From Asticcacaulis sp. (GTDB lineage: Bacteria; Pseudomonadota; Alphaproteobacteria; Caulobacterales; Caulobacteraceae): DNA of 10,000 bases. Of this stretch, positions 1 to 6,400 are shown one piece after another (the first letter of the stretch is position 1; every line of letters begins with the position of its first letter). The notes beneath the pieces are model-generated. The model was not told the origin of the DNA and made no database searches. It saw only the letters and a list, made by a program, of their open reading frames with translations. The translations under genes and the position numbers were made by a program. The stretch is from assembly GCF_020217185.1 (NCBI RefSeq), contig NZ_JAIWNX010000133.1, positions 1-10,000 on the forward strand, written 5' to 3'.

Positions 1-584
1 TGCTGATGCGCGTCGAGCGTCCCGGCAAACACCTTGTGATAGGTGTAAAGCGGCACCCAGCCGCCGTTCAGATCAAATCCGGAGGTGCGGATGTCGCCCT
101 TGCGCAGTTCCTCATAGACGATCTTGCCGTCCACTTCCTGACCGTTGCGCCCCACGGTCGTGCCGCCCGCATAGCCGTCGCCCTGTTTGGCCTGAATGGT
201 CTTCAGTTCGCTTAGCACATAGGCGGCGCGGTCGCGAAATTCGGGTTTGCCGGTCTGCGCGTACATCAGCGACACGGCGGACAGGTAATGGCCCAGGCTG
301 TGGCCCGCAATGCCGCGCGCTTCCCAGCCGCCATAGACCTCGCCCCTGGGCTCCAGCCCCGTGCCTTTGCGGAAATTGTGCAGAAAACGGTCGGGCGACA
401 GCGACAGAAGATAGCGCTGGTTGGCCTCAATGGAGGTCAGGAAGATCGACGGCTTTAGCCGCACCTGCGACAGCGGGAAGGGGGTCGCGGATATAGAATC
501 AGGCGTCACGGCCTTGGCAGCGGTCGCGCCTACAGCCATCCCCAGTCCTGCGGCCGTTATGCCGCGTCGCGTCCATCCCTGCAT
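1..584 (-). CDS. GH127/DUF1680 beta-L-arabinofuranosidase, N-terminal part (cut at window edge)
   Basis: This frame stays open from the ATG at 582-584 to the window edge, giving 194 residues. The start is backed by AGGAG six bases upstream. The N-terminus (TRRGITAAGLGMAVGA, then AKA before V26) looks like a Tat or Sec signal peptide with a cleavage site near residue 25. The mature part begins with LKPSIFLTSIEANQRYLLSL and holds GWEARGIAGHSLGHYLSA (86-103) and WVPLYTYHKVFAGTLD (176-191). The last two match the conserved N-terminal motifs of GH127-type (DUF1680) enzymes, whose active-site histidines lie in such His-containing segments. The family releases terminal beta-L-arabinofuranose from plant arabinosides. 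The zinc ligands and nucleophilic cysteine normally lie farther on, outside the window, so activity cannot be judged. It is divergent from the pectate lyase at 745, which fits removal of pectin side chains. The related family GH146 is an alternative. Confidence 0.88.
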   Translation of the reverse strand, partial: MQGWTRRGITAAGLGMAVGATAAKAVTPDSISATPFPLSQVRLKPSIFLTSIEANQRYLLSLSPDRFLHNFRKGTGLEPRGEVYGGWEARGIAGHSLGHYLSAVSLMYAQTGKPEFRDRAAYVLSELKTIQAKQGDGYAGGTTVGRNGQEVDGKIVYEELRKGDIRTSGFDLNGGWVPLYTYHKVFAGTLDAHQ

Positions 585-608
585 GACTCACTCCTGTTGT
601 GTTTTCTT

Positions 609-620
609 GGACTATAGTCC
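609..620. promoter_or_regulatory. 12-bp perfect palindrome GGACTATAGTCC upstream of the GH127 gene
   Basis: GGACTATAGTCC is identical to its own reverse complement and lies 25 bp upstream of the GH127 start. On the minus strand it contains TATAGT, close to a -10 hexamer, so a protein bound here could block that promoter. No good -35 hexamer was found at standard spacing. Function as an operator is inferred; no regulator gene is in the window. Confidence 0.35.
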
Positions 621-681
621 GTCATTTGTCTGAGTAAAATCAAACTTGCACAGAGCGACGGATTTCGGCTTGCCACACGTT

Positions 682-695
682 TGACACCGGTATCA
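682..695. promoter_or_regulatory. LacI-type operator candidate TGACACCGGTATCA
   Basis: TGACACC and GGTATCA form an inverted repeat around a central CG with one mismatched pair, and the symmetry continues one base on each side. Size and central CG fit LacI-family operators, which often control plant-sugar genes. It lies 50 bp before the PL10 start and about 100 bp from the GH127 start. TATCAT inside it resembles a -10 box, with TTGCCA (670-675) as a possible -35 at a short 15-bp spacing. Repression of PL10, perhaps of both divergent genes, is inferred. Confidence 0.5.
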
Positions 696-744
696 TATAG
701 GCCCAACCAGAACAGACATCATTCTATATCTCCGGGGAAATGCC

Positions 745-2040
745 ATGCACCGCCGTACCTTGCTCGCCAGCCTTGTCACCTTGCCCTTTGCCGCGCCTTT
801 GCTGGCGCAGGCGGCCCAGATCGGTGTCAATACGCCGTTCCCACCGCTCAGCCCTGAGCGCATCAAGGCCATCGCGCCCGCAGCGGAGCAGGCGGCGTGG
901 CTCGACTATCTGACGCGATCACAGGCGCAACTGGCCGCCGATCAGGCCGCTTTGATGGCCGAGCGCAAGGGGCTGAGCATAATCCCGGCGGACCCCAAAA
1001 CCGGCGACGGTGAAAAGACCATGCCGCTCGATAAACCTGTTGAATGGTATGCCTCGGCAGAAGGCCGCAAGGTCGCCGACAATATCGTCAGTTTCCAGAC
1101 GCCCGCCGGCGGCTGGGGCAAGAACCAGCCGCACGACAGCGAGCCGCGCGCGAAGGGGCAGCATTTTGTCGCCGGGAACAGCCTTCAAACCAAGCCTGCC
1201 GGTGATTTCGACGCGCCGACCGTTCCCGGCTGGAGCTATGTCGGGACCATCGACAACGGGGCCACGATAAGCGAGACGCGGTTTCTGGCGCTGGCCTTTA
1301 ACGCCACACAGGACGTGCGCTATCGTGACGCCGCGATCCGTGGCCTGACCTACCTGCTTAATGCGCAGTTCCCGAATGGCGGCTGGCCGCAGGTGTGGCC
1401 GCTGATGGGGGGCTATCACGATGCCATGACGCTGAATGACAACGCCATGATCTCGGTGTCGCGCCTGGTGGGCGATGCCGGGCGTGGCGAGACGGGCTTT
1501 GCCTTCCTGCCGGGCGACCTGCGTACACGCCTGCTGGCGGCGGAACAACGTGCGCTGGCCGTCTTCCTCAAATCGCAGGTGGTGATCGACGGTAAACTGA
1601 CCATGTGGGCGCAGCAATACGATGCCCTGACCCTGACGCCCTCATCGGCGCGCAATTACGAGATGCCATCGTTGAGTTCGTCGGAAAGCGGATCACTGCT
1701 GGTCTATCTGATGAAGCAGCCCAACCCGTCGGCTGAGATGAAGGCGGCGATTGTGGCCGGGGTCGCGACACTGGAGGCCACAAAGATCGAAGGCAAGGCC
1801 TTTGAGAAGACGCCGGATGGCAAGGACCGTCTGCTGGTCGATAAGCCGGGCGCCGGACCGATCTGGGCGCGCTATTACGATCTCAAAACGATGAAGCCCA
1901 TCTTCGGTAACCGTACCAAGACCCTGCACGATACGATTAATGATGTGGAGCCGGAACGCCGCCGCGGCTATTCGTGGTTTGGCAGTGGGCCGCAAAGCGC
2001 GCTCAAGGCCTATGTCGCCTGGAAGGCGAAACACGGCTGA
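745..2040 (+). CDS. pelA: Secreted pectate lyase, polysaccharide lyase family 10 (PelA type)
   Basis: This is a 431-residue protein of usual size for a single-domain PL10 enzyme. It would cleave polygalacturonate by calcium-dependent beta-elimination, giving unsaturated oligogalacturonides outside the cytoplasm. The start has GGGGA six bases upstream. Residues 1-24 form a signal peptide (MHRRTLLASL, then a hydrophobic stretch ending AQAA), with paired arginines that allow Tat export. PL10 hallmarks follow in order: GGWGKN (122-127), TIDNGATISETRFLA (168-182), NGGWPQVWPL (211-220), YHDAMTLNDNAM (224-235), WAQQYD (288-293), SARNYEMPSLSSSES (301-315) and WARYYDL (374-380). PL10 uses an arginine as catalytic base; R303 in SARNYE is a likely candidate, though I could not align it. 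The gene is divergent from the GH127 gene with an operator-like palindrome between them. A response regulator follows 58 bp downstream, with no clear terminator. Confidence 0.95.
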   Translation: MHRRTLLASLVTLPFAAPLLAQAAQIGVNTPFPPLSPERIKAIAPAAEQAAWLDYLTRSQAQLAADQAALMAERKGLSIIPADPKTGDGEKTMPLDKPVEWYASAEGRKVADNIVSFQTPAGGWGKNQPHDSEPRAKGQHFVAGNSLQTKPAGDFDAPTVPGWSYVGTIDNGATISETRFLALAFNATQDVRYRDAAIRGLTYLLNAQFPNGGWPQVWPLMGGYHDAMTLNDNAMISVSRLVGDAGRGETGFAFLPGDLRTRLLAAEQRALAVFLKSQVVIDGKLTMWAQQYDALTLTPSSARNYEMPSLSSSESGSLLVYLMKQPNPSAEMKAAIVAGVATLEATKIEGKAFEKTPDGKDRLLVDKPGAGPIWARYYDLKTMKPIFGNRTKTLHDTINDVEPERRRGYSWFGSGPQSALKAYVAWKAKHG

Positions 2041-2098
2041 GTCGCTCCGAATGGAAAACTTATCAGGGGCGTGATCACTTTGGGCGGACTGGCTTTTA

Positions 2099-2593
2099 AT
2101 GGTCAGTCTGCACCCTGAAAAACGCTTTGAAGTCATCCGTATGGCCAAACCCTACCCGGCCTCTCCGTTGAACCTGTCGCCACTGACGCAGACAGGTGAG
2201 GGGCCGATCCGCATTCTTGTGGTGGAAGATAATCCCGCCAACGCGCTGGTGGCCAGCCTGTTCCTTGAACAGATGGGCTATGCCCACGACCGCGCCGAAA
2301 ATGGCCGCGAAGCGATTGAGACTTATCAGGCCGGGCGTTACGGCCTGATCCTGATGGACCTTCAGATGCCGGAGATGGATGGCTACGAGGCCACCCGCCG
2401 CATCCGGGCGCTGGAGCGCGAAACCGGGCGCACGGCGGTGCCCATTGTCGCCCTGACCGCGCACGCCCTCAGTGGCGACCGCGAGGCCTGTTTGCTGGCC
2501 GGTATGGATGCGTACCTCTCCAAGCCTTTCAGGCCGGATGAGTTGCAGGCGTGTCTGGAGCGCCTGACCGCCGCAAGGCCACCCGTCGCATAA
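2099..2593 (+). CDS. Stand-alone receiver-domain (CheY-like) response regulator
   Basis: The 164-residue product is one receiver domain (about 36-156) with no DNA-binding or enzymatic output domain. Landmarks are ILVVEDN (39-45) with acidic pair E43/D44, phosphoacceptor D87 in LILMDLQMPEMDGYEATR, T120 in IVALTAHAL and K142 in YLSKPF. The sequence style resembles receivers at the C-termini of hybrid histidine kinases, so a phosphorelay role or diffusible signal is likely. No kinase or phosphotransferase gene is nearby, so the partner is unknown. The first ATG lacks a clear ribosome-binding site. The second, at 2141 (MAKPYP), is an alternative start; the 35-residue leader is proline-rich and may be partly untranslated. 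The 3' end overlaps the small minus-strand gene at 2529-2684 by 65 bp. Any link to pectate lyase, 58 bp upstream, is positional only. Confidence 0.9.
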   Translation: MVSLHPEKRFEVIRMAKPYPASPLNLSPLTQTGEGPIRILVVEDNPANALVASLFLEQMGYAHDRAENGREAIETYQAGRYGLILMDLQMPEMDGYEATRRIRALERETGRTAVPIVALTAHALSGDREACLLAGMDAYLSKPFRPDELQACLERLTAARPPVA

Positions 2594-2684
2594 GGCCTCT
2601 CAACCCATCGGGCGACACGCCGTCTCGCGCCATCAATAACTGTACGATGGGTTCTGATAACAGGTCTTCGAGACGTGGGTTCAT
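2529..2684 (-). CDS. Small conserved-looking protein of unknown function (51 aa)
   Basis: The proposed product is 51 residues, starting MNPRLEDLLSEPIVQLLMAR and continuing with DGVSPDGLRGLMRRVALRR before a proline/threonine-rich tail. I chose the ATG at 2682-2684 because GGGAG stands eight bases upstream; an in-frame ATG at 2699 has no such site. The N-terminal pattern (L-hydrophobic-DP/EP-IV-LLMARDGV) recalls very short alphaproteobacterial hypothetical proteins that I have seen but cannot name. It predicts two short helices and no membrane segment. Its first two thirds lie in otherwise unoccupied sequence; the last third is antisense to the response regulator gene. It is transcribed away from a Fur box and from the gene at 2784, so it is probably iron-regulated. 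It could still be a chance frame, although start site, promoter and sequence style favour a real gene. Confidence 0.55.
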   Translation of the reverse strand: MNPRLEDLLSEPIVQLLMARDGVSPDGLRGLMRRVALRRSGAPDTPATHPA

Positions 2685-2711
2685 CGGTCTTACTCCCATA
2701 GAGATTTCAAT

Positions 2712-2740
2712 TTGCGACTCGTTCTCAATAATGCTAATGA
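2712..2740 (+). promoter_or_regulatory. Promoter candidate for the gene at 2784
   Basis: TTGCGA (2712-2717) is a fair -35 hexamer, followed after 17 bp by TAATGA (2735-2740), a weak -10; GCTAAT at 2733-2738 is an alternative. Transcription would begin near 2747 and leave a leader of about 37 bases carrying the AGGAGG site. The Fur box covers its spacer and -10 region. Confidence 0.4.
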
Positions 2741-2753
2741 GAATTATTCGCAA
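2725..2753 (-). promoter_or_regulatory. Promoter candidate for the small minus-strand gene
   Basis: On the minus strand TTGCGA (2753-2748) is followed after 17 bp by TATTGA (2730-2725). Transcription would begin near 2718, leaving about 34 bases before the ATG at 2684. It overlaps the plus-strand promoter candidate, with the same -35 hexamer and the same spacing, and shares its Fur box. Confidence 0.38.
2727..2751. promoter_or_regulatory. Fur box (ferric uptake regulator binding site)
   Basis: The stretch reads AATAAT, GCTAAT, GAGAAT, T, ATTCGC. The last four units fit the 6-6-1-6 form of the Fur consensus (GATAAT GATAAT C ATTATC) at 14 of 19 positions, and AATAAT adds a further hexamer matching at five of six. 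It is a sharply AT-rich island in GC-rich DNA. It lies between two divergent starts and covers both promoter candidates, so iron-bound Fur should repress both genes. Confidence 0.75.
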
Positions 2754-2783
2754 TTGTTAATCCGTACAGGAGGCGGTTTTCTC

Positions 2784-3278
2784 ATGGCACAGGTGGCTTC
2801 AGACAGGGGGCGTGATCTTCGTCGGTTGCGCTATGCCGAGCACTTTCTGACCTGGGCGCTGCGCACCTCGGTGGCCTGCTCGCCTCAGTGTCGTCTGTTG
2901 CAGCGTGAGTTCGCGCACGCCTTTGGTCCGGAGCCGTCCGAAGGGCTGAAAGCCTTTCACGGCTGGCTTCTGGCCCTGGCCAAAGGTCGGCGTCGGCTGG
3001 AGATCGGACGTCCGGGCCTGATCGCCCTGACCCGTGACGAGGAGATGCTTCTGAGCCTGCTCACCCACGCGCAGACGCAGGAGGTGGACCGCTTTACCGC
3101 TCAGGCGCGGTTTGTGATGGGGGCGGAACCGTCACACGACCTTTATGCGGCCGCCCGCCATCTGATGGAGCTGATGGCGCAACGCGGCCACGGCCTGCCG
3201 GTCAGCGCGGCCGTCGGACGTGACCTGCCAACAGTCCTGCCCTGCGCCGGACAGCCGCCGCAACTGAGGGCGGTTTAG
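2784..3278 (+). CDS. Uncharacterised protein, probably iron/Fur-regulated (164 aa)
   Basis: I do not recognise a named family. The start is set by a perfect AGGAGG ten bases before the ATG at 2784; the frame is open upstream to 2712, but that part runs through the promoter and Fur box. The 164-residue product has no signal peptide or membrane segment and appears mostly helical. Visible features are a basic N-terminus (RGRDLRRLRYAEHFLTWALR), a C32-x3-C36 pair in ACSPQCRLLQREFAHAFG, a central region FHGWLLALAKGRRRLEIGRPG (59-79) followed by LTRDEEMLLSLLTHAQ (82-97), and a third cysteine, C154, in a loose tail. The cysteines and several histidines could bind metal or heme, but this is speculative. 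The Fur box implies production under iron limitation. The stop codon TAG is the start of the inverted-repeat element that follows. Confidence 0.8.
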   Translation: MAQVASDRGRDLRRLRYAEHFLTWALRTSVACSPQCRLLQREFAHAFGPEPSEGLKAFHGWLLALAKGRRRLEIGRPGLIALTRDEEMLLSLLTHAQTQEVDRFTAQARFVMGAEPSHDLYAAARHLMELMAQRGHGLPVSAAVGRDLPTVLPCAGQPPQLRAV

Positions 3279-3400
3279 AGCGCATTCCGAAAAGTGTGCA
3301 ACGGTTTTGGCTTCGCCGAACTTCGTTTCGGAATCAAATGCGGGATAAAACAAAGCATGAGAGCGGAGTTTCGGTTCAACCTGAACGAAATCCGCTCTAA
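3275..3400. repeat. REP-like inverted-repeat element between convergent genes
   Basis: The element is bounded by TTAGAGCG (3275-3282) and CGCTCTAA (3393-3400); the ends match as TTAGAGCGcATTcCG against TTAGAGCGgATTtCG. Two stem-loops lie inside. The left one pairs ATTCCGAAA (3284-3292) with a TTTCGGAAT copy near 3327-3335. The right one pairs AGAGCGGAgTTTCGgTTCA (from 3360) with TGAACGAAATCCGCTCT (3382-3398). From memory, elements beginning AGAGCGCATTCCGAAAAGTG are dispersed in many alphaproteobacterial genomes. Placement between two convergent genes suggests a bidirectional terminator or mRNA 3'-end stabiliser. It supplies the TAG stop codon of both flanking genes. Confidence 0.8.
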
Positions 3401-6400
3401 GGCTGCGGGGTTGACGCCGGGGCGACGCGCCCGCTGCGCTCCAGCTTGCCCCAGCCGACCGCCAGCCCGCGCCCGGCCGAGGCCAGCGCCTTCAGCACCA
3501 CATAGTACATGATCTGACGATAGACGAAGCGTTGCGACAGCAGCCAGAAGACGGGGTAGCGCTTTTCGCGCGGCTCCAGCATGTAGGCGATCCAGCCGCA
3601 CAGGGCGTCGATGGCCACAAACACCGTCCAGTAGATCAGCATACGCTCCAGCGTGCCATCGGTCTGGTTCAGTCCGTGCTGACTGATCGTCCAGGCGGTG
3701 GCGGCAATATTGATCAGCAGGGCCAGATCAATCAGCGGGGAAATCACCGAAAAGCCGATCTGGAAAATCCACGCCTGCGGCAGACCGATACGCGCCAGCC
3801 CCTTGGGCTTGCCCTCTTTGAGGATGCGGCGGTGCTTCCACAGGCATTGCAGCGTGCCGAAGGCCCAGCGGTAGCGCTGTTTGATCAGGGCGGCGAAACT
3901 TTCCGGCGCTTCGGTCCACGCCACGGCGTCCTGATCATAGGCCACGGCCCAGCCACGGCGCTGAATGGCAATGGTCAGGTCCTGATCCTCAGCCAGCGTG
4001 TCGTGCGGATAGCCGCCGACCTCTTCGAGCGCCGAACGCCGCCACGCCCCGACCGCGCCCGGCACCACCATCATAGCGCCGAAGGTGGCCAGCGCCGAGC
4101 GTTCCAGATTCTGCGCCGTCACATACTCCACGCCCTGCCAGCGGGTCACGAAGTTAAAGCGGTTACCGACCTTGGCATTGCCTGCCACCGCGCCGATCTC
4201 AGGCCGGATGAACCAGCGCACCAGTCGCGCAATGGTTTCCGGTTCGAACTGCGTATCGGCATCGAGCGCAATGATGATTTCGCCTTTGGCTCTGGCGATA
4301 CCGTTATTGACCGCGGTCGCCTTGCCGGCATTGGCCTGAGTGATCAGGGTGACGCGCGGTTCGTCCGCAAAGGCGCGCGCCACGATGGCGCTGGTCTCGT
4401 CTTTTGAGCCGTCATCGACCACGACGACTTCGATATCGACATCGACGCTGGTCAGGACGCGACGCACCGAGGCTTCGATGACGCGGGCTTCGTTAAAGGC
4501 GGGGATGATGACGCTGACCTGCCGCGCATGGACAAAGTCGGCGATACGGCCATCATCGGTTTCGGTCGGCGGGTCCATATGGCCGCTATAGTCGGCCCAG
4601 ATGGCCATAACGCTGAGGATGATGGCGCGCAAAACCCCCAGAACTATGGCGGCGATAAACAGCCATTGCAGGCCAATCGCCCCCCAGGCCAGCAGCATGA
4701 ACACGCCGACATCGAAGCGCACGGCGGCCAGATCACTCCCCGACAGGGCGGGCATGGCCTGCGCCGCCGGCAGGTCAGTCAGGCCGCTCACGGTCGTGAA
4801 CTTATAGCCTTGCGCCTTCAGGGCCCGGATGATGTGCGGCAGGGCGTCAATCGTCTGCTGACGATCACCGCCGGAATCGTGCATCAGCACGATCTGACCT
4901 GAGCGGCAGTTGTTGACGTCTTCTTTGCAGGCCTCGGACGCGGCACTGGCGGCCCCGTCCGCGACGCCTTTCAGGACATTGTCGATGATGGCCTGCACGC
5001 CCGGCTTTTGCCAGTCTTCGGAATCAACGTGCAAACCGACGCTGGTATAGCCCATCTGCTGCCCCAGCAGGGCAGGGGCCAGTTCGTTTTCGGTCGTGGG
5101 TTCCGCGTCCCCGAAATAGGGGGCGCGCAGCCAGCGCAGCGAGCGCCCCGTATAGGCTTCGACCACGCGCTGCGTCGAGTTCAGTTCCACCCTGGCCCAT
5201 TCGGCGGGGATATTGGCCATATTGGGGTGGGTATAGGTGTGGTTGCCGAGTTCGTTGCCCTCAGCCAGCATGGTCTTGAGCAGGAAGGGGTGACCCAGCG
5301 CCTTTTCCCCAATCACGAAGAAGGTCGCCGGGACGTGTTCGGCCTTCAGGATTTGCAGCACCTTGGGCGTCCACTTCGGGTCGGGGCCATCGTCGAAGGT
5401 GAGGGCGATATAACCGGGTTTGAAGCCGGTACGGCGCACCACATAGGGGGTGGGCAGGGTCTGATAGACCTGATTTTGCGCCATGCGCTGGGTGTCAAAC
5501 TGGACTGTGCGGTGCCCAAAGGTCGGGGGGGCGCTGATGCGCAGGATTTCGCCCGCGCCTTCGACATCGACATTGCCCGCCGGTTTTAGCGTCGTCAGAT
5601 CAGGCGTGGTCTGGCCCTGAAAATGCGCAAAATCCTGCCAGATGCCAGGGTCTTCGGAGCCCAGACGCCAAAGGGCGACGCCATAGGCATCGGTGGCGTG
5701 AACCGCCAGCAGTTGATTCCACGCGCTGACCGCATCGAGCATCCACACTTCGTGATTGACGCCGTTCTCCTGATAGGCAAAGCCGCTGTTGCCGGTTGCG
5801 CGGTCAAAGGCGACGGGGGCTTCGGAATCGTGGGCGATCAGCCAGGCATCGCCCAACGTCAGGACTGTGGTGCCGAATTTCGACCAGTCGTAGGCGTAGT
5901 TGCCGATACAGACGATGGCCTTATCCGCCGGGACGGCCTTCATAGAAGCCGCCAGACGCCCCTCGAACCAGTCCTGAGCGGCGATCGGGCCCGCCTCATC
6001 GACCATAGAATGCTGATCATAGACCATCAGGAACAGCTTGTCGGTCACCTGCGCAAAGGCCGACAGGTTCCAGTCGGGGTCATCGACCGGCACGGTGGCG
6101 GTGACGGAATATCCCCTGGCCCCCAGACGCGCGCGGGCCTCTTTCAAAAGAGCGAGATAGGGTTTGAGGGCGGCGGGTTCCAGATTTTCAAAGTCGAAAA
6201 CAACGCCGCCTGATTTTTCCTGTCTCAGCGTGTCTTCGATCTGCGCCAGCAGTTGCGTCCGGGCGGCGACATTGGTCAGCAGGCGATGCGTGTTTTCGCG
6301 TTCAAAGCCTTTGAGCGAGGTGTTCTGCACCATGGTCAGCAGGACGGGCGGCTTTTTGGCGGCCGCCAACACCTTATGAAAACGCACATCCGGCTGATAG

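Noticed and set aside
919..1617. Minus-strand open frame of 232 codons inside the pectate lyase gene
   Set aside because: It is fully antisense to a clear PL10 coding region, and its translation is arginine- and histidine-rich without family motifs.
2602..2653. 9-bp inverted repeat AACCCATCG / CGATGGGTT as a terminator after the response regulator
   Set aside because: The loop is 34 bases, there is no T-run, and it lies within the small minus-strand coding region.
2712..2783. A 24-residue N-terminal extension of the 164-residue protein
   Set aside because: It would be translated from the -35 region, spacer and Fur box, and the perfect AGGAGG supports the ATG at 2784.
3532..4407. Long plus-strand open frame opposite the GT2 domain (291 codons), and similar long frames opposite other genes
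   Set aside because: These are antisense shadows of well-supported genes in GC-rich DNA; they show no domain motifs and have poor starts.
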